64,000 nucleotides of DNA, taken from contig NZ_FOQI01000009.1 of assembly GCF_900113705.1 (NCBI RefSeq), positions 124,001 through 188,000 on the forward strand, written 5' to 3'. A program made the position numbers and the translations under genes. The stretch comes from Collimonas sp. OK307 (GTDB lineage: Bacteria; Pseudomonadota; Gammaproteobacteria; Burkholderiales; Burkholderiaceae_D). Of the stretch, positions 49,821-56,951 are shown one piece after another; the first letter of the stretch is position 1; each line of letters begins with the position of its first letter. Below the pieces are notes generated by a model. It did no database searches and was not told where the DNA came from. It saw nothing but the letters and a program-made list of their open reading frames with translations.

Positions 49821-50783
49821 ATGAAGAAATTATTCGTGGCGCTGATCGTCGTAGCCATGACGTTATCAGCTGGTATGTCGACCGTTGAAGCCAAGCGCAT
49901 GGGCGGCGGCGGTTCCTTCGGCAAAAAATCGCAAAGCATGAATCGCCAGGCGGCGCCTGCGCAGAATCAAGCCACCAATGCTGCCAAGCCGGCAGCAGCT
50001 GCTGCAGCCCCGGCCGCTGCTGCAGCAGCCAAACCTAGCATGTGGAAAGGCATGCTGGGCGGCGCTTTGCTGGGCTTGGGCCTGGGCGCATTGCTTTCCA
50101 GCATGGGCCTGGGCGGCGCCATGGCAGGCATGATCAGCAACATGATCATGATTGCCTTGTTCGCGTTTGCCGCCATGTTCATTTACAAGCTGGTACGCCG
50201 CAAGATGGGCAACGGCGCCGCTGGCAACAACGGCATGCGTCCTGCGTTTGCGGCATCGGCGCCTTCCAGCTTCACGCCGGAAATCGCTTCGCGTGTTGAT
50301 CAAGCTGATCAGCCTATGCAACGCACGGCCTTTGACGCCGCACCTGCAGCGGCGGCGATGGGTGCCGGAGCTGGTGCAGCCGGCGTTGGCGGCTGGGGTG
50401 TGCCTGCGGACTTCGATACTGTCGGTTTCTTGCGTCATTCGAAGACTTACTTCCTGCGTCTGCAAGCAGCGTGGGATAAGGCAGATAGCAACGATATCCG
50501 CGAATTCACCACGCCGGAGATGTTTGCCGAGTTACGTATGCAGTTGCAAGAGCGCGGCGCATCGGATAACCATACCGATGTCGTGGCGCTGGACGCTGAA
50601 TTGCTGGGGATCGAGACCGTCGATAGCGATTATCTGGCCAGCGTGAAGTTCACCGGCATGATCAAGGAAGACGACGCTTCTGCTGCTGCGCCGTTTGCCG
50701 AGATCTGGAACTTGTCCAAGCCAACCGCGGGACACGGCGGTTGGATACTGGCAGGGATCGAGCAAGTGGAACAAAACGCCTGA
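49821..50783 (+). CDS. Tim44-like domain membrane protein
   Basis: The 320-residue protein has a signal peptide (MKKLFVALIVVAMTLSAGMSTVEA), then a Gly/Ala/Gln-rich region with long Ala runs (about 45-72). A Gly/Met-rich hydrophobic stretch follows ('MLGGALLGLGLGALLSSMGLGGAMAGMISNMIMIALFAFAAMF'). It ends in a C-terminal Tim44-like domain starting 'FDTVGFLRHSKTYFLRLQAAWDKAD'. Such bacterial proteins are envelope proteins of unclear function. ATG 49821 has an AGGAG upstream; an in-frame start at 49797 is discounted. Confidence 0.88.
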   Translation: MKKLFVALIVVAMTLSAGMSTVEAKRMGGGGSFGKKSQSMNRQAAPAQNQATNAAKPAAAAAAPAAAAAAKPSMWKGMLGGALLGLGLGALLSSMGLGGAMAGMISNMIMIALFAFAAMFIYKLVRRKMGNGAAGNNGMRPAFAASAPSSFTPEIASRVDQADQPMQRTAFDAAPAAAAMGAGAGAAGVGGWGVPADFDTVGFLRHSKTYFLRLQAAWDKADSNDIREFTTPEMFAELRMQLQERGASDNHTDVVALDAELLGIETVDSDYLASVKFTGMIKEDDASAAAPFAEIWNLSKPTAGHGGWILAGIEQVEQNA

Positions 50784-50821
50784 ATCTAGACTTTAGGCAG
50801 TTGTAGCTCAGGATGGTGTTT

Positions 50822-50860
50822 AAAAGCCACCGGCAAGAAATTGCCGGTGGCTTTTTCTTT
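50822..50860 (+). terminator. Intrinsic terminator after the Tim44-like gene
   Basis: AAAAGCCACCGGCAA (50822-50836) pairs perfectly with TTGCCGGTGGCTTTT (50841-50855) around a GAAA tetraloop. A T-rich tail (TTTTTCTTTT) follows. Confidence 0.92.
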
Positions 50861-50919
50861 TGGTTCGTACGACTAATGGCACAATACGGGGTTTTCAGGA
50901 TATTGCTAAAGGAATGTTA

Positions 50920-51954
50920 ATGAGTTTGCCAACAAGTTTGTCTCCGACAGCCCCGGATTCTGCCGTGATTTTGACCGGCGATCGTCCGACCGGTCCTTTG
51001 CATCTGGGCCATTTTGTCGGCAGCTTGCGGAATCGGGTTGCTTATCAGCACACTTACCGGCAATTCATCATGCTGGCCGATGCTCAGGCGCTGACTGACA
51101 ATATGGAGGATACCGACAAGGTGCACCGGAATGTGGTGGAGGTTGCGCTGGATTACCTGGCGGTCGGTATCGATCCGTCTTTGTCGACGATCTTGATTCA
51201 GTCGCAGATTCCCGAGCTGGCGGAGTTGACTTTCTATTACCTGAACCTGGTTACCGTGGCGCGGCTGGAGCGTAATCCTACGGTTAAGGAGGAAATCCGG
51301 CTGCGGGGGTTTGAGCGGGATATTCCGGCGGGTTTCCTGACTTATCCGGCTAGCCAGGCGGCTGATATCACGGCGTTCAAGGCGGCGCTGGTGCCGGTGG
51401 GTGAGGATCAGATTCCTATGATCGAGCAAACCAATGAGATTGTGCGGCGGTTTAATCGTACTGTCGGGCGGGATGTGCTGGTTGAGGCTAAGGCTTTGGT
51501 GCCGGAGATTGGTCGTTTGCCGGGTATTGATGGTAAGGCCAAGATGAGTAAATCGTTGGGTAATACGATCAACCTGGGGGCTACTGCGGATGAGATTCGG
51601 GCGGCGGTCAAGCAGGTGTATACCGATCCTTTGCATTTGCGGGTGCAGGATCCTGGACATCTGGAAGGGAATGTGGCTTTCCTTTATCTGGATGCGTTTG
51701 ATCTTGATCGGGATGGGTTGGCGGAGATGAAGGCGCATTACGTCCGCGGCGGCTTGGGCGATAGTTTGGTGAAGGCACGCCTGGAGGCTTGCTTGCAGGA
51801 TTTGTTGGCGCCGATTCGCGCTCGTCGCGAAGAGCTGGCCAAAGATAAGGGGCATGTCATGCAGATCCTGAAAGATGGCACCGCCAAGGCGCGCGAGGTA
51901 GCGGCTAAAACCGCCGACGAAGTCAAAGCAGCCCTGGGCCTAAGCTACTTCTGA
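50920..51954 (+). CDS. trpS: Tryptophanyl-tRNA synthetase, atypical clade
   Basis: The 344-residue class I synthetase has HIGH as HLGH at 28-31 in '[15 protein letters not shown]', and KMSKS at 208-212 in '[11 protein letters not shown]'. The 'TGDRPTG' opening and '[45 protein letters not shown]' type of sequence belong to a clade different from the 'SGMRPTG' form I would expect in betaproteobacteria. Codon use is also shifted: GAG, CGG, GGG/GGT and GAT/ATT replace the GAA, CGC and GGC favoured nearby. This suggests horizontal acquisition or a second synthetase copy. AAAGGA precedes ATG 50920. Confidence 0.93.
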   Translation: MSLPTSLSPTAPDSAVILTGDRPTGPLHLGHFVGSLRNRVAYQHTYRQFIMLADAQALTDNMEDTDKVHRNVVEVALDYLAVGIDPSLSTILIQSQIPELAELTFYYLNLVTVARLERNPTVKEEIRLRGFERDIPAGFLTYPASQAADITAFKAALVPVGEDQIPMIEQTNEIVRRFNRTVGRDVLVEAKALVPEIGRLPGIDGKAKMSKSLGNTINLGATADEIRAAVKQVYTDPLHLRVQDPGHLEGNVAFLYLDAFDLDRDGLAEMKAHYVRGGLGDSLVKARLEACLQDLLAPIRARREELAKDKGHVMQILKDGTAKAREVAAKTADEVKAALGLSYF

Positions 51955-51963
51955 CGTAGTCAT

Positions 51964-52033
51964 TTGGGGTCAGAGTTTTTTTACGACAGTTCTATCGTCG
52001 TAAATTACACTCCCCGCGCGGCTCTGACCCCAA
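51964..52033. repeat. REP-like compound palindrome TTGGGGTCAGAG...CTCTGACCCCAA
   Basis: Perfect 12-bp outer arms at 51964-51975 and 52022-52033 enclose an inner perfect 8-bp pair TTTACGAC/GTCGTAAA at 51980-51987 and 51997-52004. To my knowledge TTGGGGTCAGAG-type palindromes occur as dispersed copies beside IS200-like REP-associated transposases, so this could be a non-autonomous copy. The transposase is not in the window. Confidence 0.55.
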
Positions 52034-52041
52034 TTGACGGC

Positions 52042-52107
52042 CCACGGAGTACGTTCGTTGGCATTTTACGGAAAACCACGTTACCTAAAACGGTAACTAC
52101 TCCGTGG
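52042..52107. repeat. Second compound palindrome CCACGGAGTA...TACTCCGTGG
   Basis: Perfect 10-bp outer arms (52042-52051, 52098-52107) enclose GTTACC/GGTAAC at 52080-52085 and 52092-52097. It follows directly on the REP-like element and has the same nested architecture. Confidence 0.5.
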
Positions 52108-52113
52108 ATGCAT

Positions 52114-52166
52114 GCCGGGGGTAGCCCGGCAGCTAGTCACTTTTTCTTGCTTCGCCAAGAAAAAGT
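52114..52166. repeat. Adjacent hairpins GCCGGG/CCCGGC and ACTTTTTCTTG/CAAGAAAAAGT
   Basis: The first hairpin has 6-bp arms (52114-52119, 52125-52130). The second has perfect 11-bp arms (52139-52149, 52156-52166) around CTTCGC, then AACCAAAAAGAAGGCGACC. The second motif looks like a widely dispersed proteobacterial intergenic repeat (CTTTTTCTTGC...CAAGAAAAAGTAACC) and may have been carried in with neighbouring DNA. Confidence 0.45.
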
Positions 52167-52219
52167 AACCAAAAAGAAGGCGACCGCAAAGCCGTTGCCC
52201 TCCCTTCGGTCAGGTTCCC

Positions 52220-52309
52220 AAATATGGCGCGTGCCAGTCGGGTGAGGAAACCAACTCGCTGCGCTCAAACATGTTCCCTCACAATTCCCGACTGACACGC
52301 GCCACATTT
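52220..52309. repeat. Long inverted repeat with 23-bp arms
   Basis: Left arm 52220-52242 and right arm 52287-52309 are complementary at 21 of 23 positions, sharing GGCGCGTG and CAGTCGGG. A weaker extension, TGAGG...CCCTCA, adds about nine more pairs inside. The loop is about 44 bp. It could be a MITE-like element or a large RNA hairpin. Confidence 0.5.
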
Positions 52310-52332
52310 GGCAACGTCCCAATGCGGAATTC

Positions 52333-52404
52333 AAGTCAAAAGCAGCTTCAAAAGCAAAGTCAAAAGCAAAGTCAAAAGCAAAGTCAAAAGCAAAGTCAAA
52401 AGCA
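52333..52404. repeat. Six tandem copies of a 12-bp unit
   Basis: The unit AAGTCAAAAGCA occurs at 52333-52344, 52357-52368, 52369-52380, 52381-52392 and 52393-52404, all identical; 52345-52356 (GCTTCAAAAGCA) is a variant. The array ends 10 bases before the SDR gene's stop codon. It is a minisatellite likely to vary in copy number between strains. No spacers, so not CRISPR. Confidence 0.8.
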
Positions 52405-52413
52405 ACTGCAACG

Positions 52414-53211
52414 TCAACAGCCTCGTTGATAGTTGCCGTCTGATCCTGCATCAATTACCAGCTCGCTACCCGTAACAAAGCGGCTAGCGTCTGACACCAG
52501 ATACAAGATTCCCGCAGCCACATCTGTGGTCGAACCTTTGCCAGCCAACATCCGCAACTCGGCCGTATCGGTCAATACCTGCGTCAGGTCGCCTTGCTCG
52601 CGCATGGCCGCAGCCAGCGTCGGTGGTCGCATTACGCATGGATGGATGGAGTTGATACGGATGTTATGCGCGGCATACCTCATCGCGTTCATATTGGCAA
52701 TCCGCAGTGCGGCTTTCGCCACGTGATCGGCCGCCTCCCGCCGCTCGTCGTTCATGCTGCACAGCGATAGTACATTGACGATAGTGCCGCCGCCGGCGCG
52801 TTCCATTGCCGCGATCACGTATTTGGTGCACAAGATGCTGCCGCTCACATTGAGTTGCATGGCCTTGTCCCATTGTTTTATCGATATTCCCTGCGCAGAC
52901 GGATTGTCGGCATCGACGCCGGCGCAGTTGACCAGAATGTCGATACGGCCGAAGTAAGCTTCGATTGCTGCCATCACTCGTCGCACCGCATCGTTGTTGC
53001 TGACATCGAGTTGCCAGAAATTTGCCCGCCCCTGAGCACTGCCGAGCAACTTGGCAATGGCGAATCCTTCTTGCTCGTGCTCGTCGAGAATTGCCAGCCG
53101 CGCACCGGCGGAAGACAGCGCGCAGGCGATATGCAACGCCATGCCGCGCGTAGAGCCAGTGATCAGAGCGACTTTGTTTTTGAGAGGGAAGTAGGTGCTG
53201 ACAGGAATCAT
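52414..53211 (-). CDS. SDR-family protein lacking the catalytic tyrosine
   Basis: The 265-residue product has the SDR Rossmann fold ('KVALITGSTRGMALHIACAL', 'NFWQLDVSNNDAVRRVM', 'DILVNCAGV', 'GGGTIVNVLSLCS', 'NIRINSIHPCVMRPPT' and 'GSELVIDAGSDG'). The usual YxxxK site reads D-H-V-A-K in 'EAADHVAKAAL', so the catalytic Tyr is replaced. The third Gly of the nucleotide motif is Ala ('TGSTRGMA'), and NNAG is NCAG. GGAGG precedes ATG 53211; a longer start at 53319 would overlap the XRE gene. It may be an inactive or re-purposed oxidoreductase. Confidence 0.82.
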   Translation of the reverse strand: MIPVSTYFPLKNKVALITGSTRGMALHIACALSSAGARLAILDEHEQEGFAIAKLLGSAQGRANFWQLDVSNNDAVRRVMAAIEAYFGRIDILVNCAGVDADNPSAQGISIKQWDKAMQLNVSGSILCTKYVIAAMERAGGGTIVNVLSLCSMNDERREAADHVAKAALRIANMNAMRYAAHNIRINSIHPCVMRPPTLAAAMREQGDLTQVLTDTAELRMLAGKGSTTDVAAGILYLVSDASRFVTGSELVIDAGSDGNYQRGC

Positions 53212-53248
53212 GGCAGTTGAACCTCCATTAATATTTGATATGGCAATT

Positions 53249-53307
53249 AAAGCATTCTTTAGTGCGTATTGCAACCATGCTTTAGTTACTTGTAAGTATT
53301 CTTTAGT
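53249..53307. promoter_or_regulatory. Three direct repeats CTTTAGT in the SDR-XRE gap
   Basis: ATTCTTTAGT (53254-53263), ATGCTTTAGT (53277-53286) and ATTCTTTAGT (53298-53307) are spaced 23 and 21 bases, two helical turns, so they lie on one DNA face. AAAGCAT (53249-53255) is also the exact complement of ATGCTTT (53277-53283). The third repeat abuts the XRE start. These look like operators for the XRE regulator controlling itself and the divergent SDR gene. Confidence 0.5.
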
Positions 53308-53308
53308 A

Positions 53309-53671
53309 ATGGTGAACAATTACGGAGCGCGACTCGCAGAGGCTTTGCGAATAGCCAAAAAGGATAGACAAGAGCTCGCGGACGGCATCGGCGTGAGCGT
53401 GCAAGCAATTGGGCAGGTGATCGCGGGAAAAACCAAGGCGCTGACAGCAGAAAATTCAGCGCTTGCCGCAAAATTTCTAGGCGTTGATATGTTTTGGCTT
53501 GCCACTGGAATGGGCAAGCCGAAGATTGTAACTAAGCCTTCCAGTCAATGGCCTTTTAGTATCAGCGTGGAATCGTTCCTTGCGATACCGGAGGAAGAGC
53601 AGAACCGCATAAGTGAATATATCGAATTCTGCGTTAACAAATGGCATGTGGCCCATCCACCAAAAAAATAA
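53309..53671 (+). CDS. XRE-family helix-turn-helix regulator
   Basis: The 120-residue protein has an N-terminal HTH ('MVNNYGARLAEALRIAKKDRQELADGIGVSVQAIGQVIAGKTKALTAENSALAAKFLGVDMFWLATGMGKP') and a short C-terminal segment 'FSISVESFLAIPEEEQNRISEYIEFCV'. The architecture resembles phage-type or toxin-antitoxin-type transcription regulators. Start is ATG 53309 (GTG 53312 is possible); longer in-frame starts overlap the divergent SDR. Base composition is AT-richer than the core genes. Confidence 0.85.
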   Translation: MVNNYGARLAEALRIAKKDRQELADGIGVSVQAIGQVIAGKTKALTAENSALAAKFLGVDMFWLATGMGKPKIVTKPSSQWPFSISVESFLAIPEEEQNRISEYIEFCVNKWHVAHPPKK

Positions 53672-53874
53672 AAAGATTCGCGAGCTATGCCAGATAAAAA
53701 TGTGAGGCAATAGCTTGGCGCCAGATGAATGGGCCGTCGTTGCATTCCGTGAGCGTCTGCAATCAGCAGAAGTAGTCGCTGACATTCAATCGGCGAATAG
53801 TCACTATCGGCCAATTGCCGCCGTTCAAAGATGACCTCCAAATTGGCGACAAATCAGGATTTACGTGACCTCTT

Positions 53875-54081
53875 ATGGGCAGTCAAAATATCGTCTCACA
53901 TTGGCATATAAAAATCATCGGAATTTGCGAAGCTAGACTACAACGCATGCTTTCCAATGAAGAGCGAGAATTTGTACGTCGCAGAGGCGCATTTGTCGCG
54001 CTAGAAATGATTGAGGACTCGGTGAGTACCGTGCCGACCGCAGAATTGGTACGCTACTTGAACTCCGAAATTGACAACTAA
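53875..54081 (+). CDS. Hypothetical small protein
   Basis: A 68-codon open frame whose C-terminal 44 residues, from Met at 53947 (MLSNEEREFVRRRGAFVALE), look protein-like and helical. No family is recognised. The ribosome site is weak for either start. Upstream, 53672-53874 holds no credible gene but includes a TATCGGCCAATTGCCGCCG-type intergenic phrase. Confidence 0.4.
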   Translation: MGSQNIVSHWHIKIIGICEARLQRMLSNEEREFVRRRGAFVALEMIEDSVSTVPTAELVRYLNSEIDN

Positions 54082-54141
54082 CTGCCAGAAGCGGAAGCAG
54101 TTTAATCTCGAGACATTGCCGTTTGAATAGGAAGTTAATAC

Positions 54142-54729
54142 ATGCCTTGGCTACCAATTTATTGCAACGAATGCGACCAGCTGGAAGTGCTTTCTTATCT
54201 CAACAAAAATGAGGAAATTGCGTTCATCGTTTCGGCCGGCGCAGGACGATGGGTAGCGGTAAAACGCATTGAGGTTTTAGAGCCAAGTCGTTATTGCCTT
54301 TGGCACATCCCCGGTGGCTCCCTTCCTCTTTTTCGAGGTGCTAAGGAAGCGTCAGGAGAAATTAGCAATCCGTTCGACGGTTGGGTAGAGGTTAAATCGG
54401 GAGCAGATACTTCGCTCCCTTATTTTGGTGCTCACCCTGGTGTAATTTGGCTGAATATTCGCAATATGCAAACGGATAAGCTCTCTGAAATGCGAACCAT
54501 AGGTCTGTCATCCTTTGAATGGATTGGCAATCATTATCGTGTAATTGGTATCGGGGCGACGATGCAAACTGAAAAATTCTGGAAAATTCTCAGACAATGG
54601 GTCAAGAAACAGACAAGCCAAGTCCCACGTGGCGGGCCTCGACAGCCTACACCTCCCGAAATATGGGCTTTCAGAGGCGCATTCAATATGTTTGAAAATG
54701 GCGCCCAGGGCGAGAACAATCCCTTTTGA
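54142..54729 (+). CDS. Conserved-looking hypothetical protein (MPWLPIY type)
   Basis: The 195-residue product starts MPWLPIYCNECDQLEVLSYL and continues 'EEIAFIVSAGAGRWVAVKRIEVL' and 'YCLWHIPGGSLPLF'. This resembles hypothetical proteins of other proteobacteria that share an 'EIAF.VS.G..RW' core, but no function is known. AGGAAG precedes ATG 54142. The C-terminal 40 residues are Pro/Gly-rich. Base composition is AT-richer than average, in line with an accessory region. Confidence 0.65.
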   Translation: MPWLPIYCNECDQLEVLSYLNKNEEIAFIVSAGAGRWVAVKRIEVLEPSRYCLWHIPGGSLPLFRGAKEASGEISNPFDGWVEVKSGADTSLPYFGAHPGVIWLNIRNMQTDKLSEMRTIGLSSFEWIGNHYRVIGIGATMQTEKFWKILRQWVKKQTSQVPRGGPRQPTPPEIWAFRGAFNMFENGAQGENNPF

Positions 54730-54756
54730 AGCTACCCACGGCGGACGACCGTAGTC

Positions 54757-54903
54757 GGCCGAGGCTGTGTAAAAACGCAAAAACATGAAATTTTCGTGGG
54801 TAGAGTGACCATTGCCGATATCGAAAAAATCGCGTAGCGGTCGTTTTGAGAGGCCGATTTTTACGTGCGCCGAATTTTTCTGCGTTTTTACACAGCCTCG
54901 GCC
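54757..54903. mobile_element. MITE-like element with perfect 23-bp terminal inverted repeats
   Basis: The left arm (54757-54779) and right arm (54881-54903) are perfect reverse complements over 23 bp and share the core GAGGCTGTGTAAAAACGC. The interior (about 100 bp) codes for nothing. TCGGCC occurs at both junctions (54755-54760 and 54898-54903) and could be a target duplication. The arms resemble insertion-sequence ends, but the transposase is absent, so this is a non-autonomous element or a remnant. The DNA at 54730-55020 otherwise contains no gene. Confidence 0.6.
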
Positions 54904-55020
54904 AGAAGCGGACGGTCAGTAGCTCTATCGAAATAGGGACGGTTAATTCAACTAGACATTTATCCACCACGAACTTCTACAAGGCTTCTTGCAACAGTTT
55001 TCTCACACTTATTCTTGCCT

Positions 55021-55575
55021 ATGTCCCAATTGCCCGTAATTGAAACTCAAAGAACTATTCTGACCGTGCTACACGCTGAGAATGCACACTTGCTGTTTGC
55101 TTACCAACTAGCAAACGCGGAACATTTGGCCGTATGGGAACCGGCAAGGGACAGTAATTTTTATACTGCTGAATCCTGTCGCGAGCGTAGTGAAAAGGCG
55201 TATCGCGGGTTTTTGGATGGCTCCGCACTGAATTTCATTGCTGTTGAACGAGCTTCGCAAAAGATGGTTGCAGGCTGTAATTTTACGAATATTGTAAGAG
55301 GCCCTTTTCTGGGGTGTAATCTGGGGTATTCAGTAGATAAGGAATTTGAGGGTAAAGGGCTAATGCGAGAAGTCGCGATAGCCGGAATACGTTACGTATT
55401 TGATGTACTTTGCCTGCATCGCATAATGGCAAATCATGTGCCTTCCAATGTGAGAAGCGAGAAATTGCTAAGCAATCTAGGATTCCAGCGTGAAGGTTAT
55501 GCCAAGGCATACCTGAAAATTGCAGGAAAATGGGAAGACATGGTGCTCAACTCTCTTATCAATCCGATGGCGTAA
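55021..55575 (+). CDS. GNAT-family N-acetyltransferase (RimJ-like)
   Basis: The 184-residue enzyme shows the acetyl-CoA pyrophosphate loop region as 'EFEGKGLMREVAIAGIRYVFDVLCLHRIMANHVPSNVRSEKLLSNLGFQREGYAKAYLKIAGKWEDMVLNSLI'. This is the typical C-terminal half of the RimJ/RimL group, which acetylates N-termini of ribosomal proteins or small amines. ATG 55021 was chosen over an in-frame TTG at 55015. It is preceded by the MITE-like element and is probably monocistronic. Confidence 0.88.
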   Translation: MSQLPVIETQRTILTVLHAENAHLLFAYQLANAEHLAVWEPARDSNFYTAESCRERSEKAYRGFLDGSALNFIAVERASQKMVAGCNFTNIVRGPFLGCNLGYSVDKEFEGKGLMREVAIAGIRYVFDVLCLHRIMANHVPSNVRSEKLLSNLGFQREGYAKAYLKIAGKWEDMVLNSLINPMA

Positions 55576-55673
55576 GTCGTTTGGGTTATCTGCAATTGAG
55601 AGACCGTAAGCGGCCAAAATCGGACGGTCGAAGACGTCCGCTAAACTGATGACGATATTGGAGGAATTGGGTC

Positions 55674-55892
55674 ATGAAATTTGATTGGCACGGCGGAGTA
55701 ATTTCGCGGACAACGTTAGTCGATTCTGCCTACAAAAATACGCAGAACGTTCGGCGTTTTCTTTCACATCAGTGTGGACCGGAGTTCAAATTTGACCGCG
55801 ACCTGATGGCATGGATACGAAACGGCGTCGAGAAGAACATGGGCGACGTTGTGGACGAGTGGACGCGCCGACGTACAACTGCGCAAGATTAG
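55674..55892 (+). CDS. DUF6434-like small protein
   Basis: The 72-residue product, with a strong GGAGGAA ribosome site, reads 'KFDWHGGVISRTTLVDSAYKNTQNVRRFL' then 'FKFDRDLMAWIRNGVEKNMGDVVDEW'. This resembles DUF6434, a small domain often found next to SAP domains, function unknown. Before it, at 55602-55640, lies an intergenic phrase GACCGTAAGCGGCCAAAATC seen in similar form near 54742 and 54899. Confidence 0.65.
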   Translation: MKFDWHGGVISRTTLVDSAYKNTQNVRRFLSHQCGPEFKFDRDLMAWIRNGVEKNMGDVVDEWTRRRTTAQD

Positions 55893-56003
55893 CAAATGAC
55901 TTATTCCGGCCATTTGCGGTCTTTCGCACTTGTATTAAAAAATTGCAGATTATGTGTCATTGCATGATCTGCTTCTAATTTTTATTTCCAGGAATCAGAG
56001 ACC

Positions 56004-56522
56004 ATGGAGAGTATTCAAAGATGGATGGTTTTCTTTGTTGGAGGGCTGCTTTTCTCTCAAGTTGTACATGCGGATATGTGCAAAGACATTCGTACGATAT
56101 ACGTCGAGTCGCAGCAGCACTTCAGCAACTGGAAGACGAATGATGCAAAGGGTGAGGAATTCGTATCGACGGTTTTGTTGGCGGGGGCAAGCTCATGTTT
56201 AATCGATGAAGACGGTATTGCATATACTTGTCAGTGGCACTTCAAGAATTTGGAAGCATTGTCGGTCGCTTACACGGCGATGTTGGATGAAGTGAGTTCG
56301 TGTCCGCCGTTATTGAAAGCGCATGCCGATATCAAGAAAATGGAACCGCAAAATTATCAAGCTACAAACTTTAATCAAAGAATGGAATTGGTTACCTATG
56401 ATTATGCTGATGCGGACGTCGTCATTACGATGGGAAAGATGGCGTCTGATATCCAAGCCGTCTCGCTGGCAAAAAATCTATTGCAGTTCAGTTTCATTAA
56501 TGCAAAACATCTTCCCGATTAA
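56004..56522 (+). CDS. Exported hypothetical protein
   Basis: The 172-residue protein has an N-terminal signal peptide ('WMVFFVGGLLFSQVVHA') and four Cys in the mature part (e.g. 'DMCKDIR', 'SSCLID', 'YTCQWHF', 'SSCPPLL'), so periplasmic disulfides are likely. No family is recognised. Base composition is AT-richer than the flanking core genes. It is monocistronic as far as seen. Confidence 0.65.
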   Translation: MESIQRWMVFFVGGLLFSQVVHADMCKDIRTIYVESQQHFSNWKTNDAKGEEFVSTVLLAGASSCLIDEDGIAYTCQWHFKNLEALSVAYTAMLDEVSSCPPLLKAHADIKKMEPQNYQATNFNQRMELVTYDYADADVVITMGKMASDIQAVSLAKNLLQFSFINAKHLPD

Positions 56523-56951
56523 CTGATTTTGGCGATCAAATTCTGAGAACTGCGCCAAATGCATTTGTTAGCTTCGCTGACAGTGCAGATACTGCGTCCC
56601 CCACCGCTTTCTTGTTTTTGGCAGTAGAGGTCATCCTGACAGAGTATTTTACTTCCACTCGATACTCTTGATCGCCTGCGGGGATGCCATTCGTTTTATC
56701 AAAGCTAGCTGAACATCCGTCTTACGCTCGTAGACAACACTTTTTGTGTGTCCGCTTCGCCTTTGAGTGTATGTCCGCTCGGGGTCGTGTACTGCCTGTC
56801 ACGCTCCTCTGACGAACGTCCGGTAAAAGTTGTGGATTCAGCCGGTGGATGCAACAGATTGGTGGAACCGTTCGGCCGCTCGTGGCTAATTTCAGTCTTC
56901 GCAGAGGATTTAGTTTCAACGAAATATGAGTCTGAACGAATACCCCCTGAG
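56523..56951. other. 429-bp stretch without an intact gene
   Basis: Between the exported-protein gene and LysR no intact gene is evident. The minus strand has two overlapping open stretches in different frames that read as protein fragments (see 56536-56721). The rest, about 56760-56950, contains a phrase resembling CGAACGGTTCCACCAATC, possibly an intergenic repeat. I see no terminator for either flanking gene. Confidence 0.4.
56536..56721 (-). pseudogene. Possible remnant of an unknown gene (3' end)
   Basis: On the minus strand an open frame of 61 codons ends at TGA 56538-56536. It reads 'DGCSASFDKTNGIPAGDQEY', then 'RVEVKYSVRMTSTAKNKKA'. It looks protein-like and begins directly after a TAA at 56724-56722, with no start codon or ribosome site at the front. 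It may be the tail of a gene cut off or frameshifted by rearrangement. Confidence 0.25.

Larger units (their letters stand above)
51955..52413. other. 459-bp noncoding block of nested palindromes and tandem repeats
   Basis: No credible gene lies between trpS and the SDR-like gene. The space is almost entirely made of inverted and tandem repeats (listed separately at 51964, 52042, 52114, 52139, 52220 and 52333). Such a density suggests an intergenic repeat hot spot produced by small mobile elements. A minus-strand frame of about 105 codons, with Phe-Asp-Phe-Ala repeats, merely reads through the tandem repeat. Confidence 0.6.

Noticed and set aside
52333-52404. Regular repeats that might suggest a CRISPR array
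   Set aside because: Units are contiguous 12-mers with no spacers, and no cas genes are near.
52137-52454. Minus-strand 105-codon frame with repeated Phe-Asp-Phe-Ala
   Set aside because: It only reads through the 12-bp tandem repeat and the adjacent hairpin DNA. It has no ribosome site and overlaps the SDR gene end.
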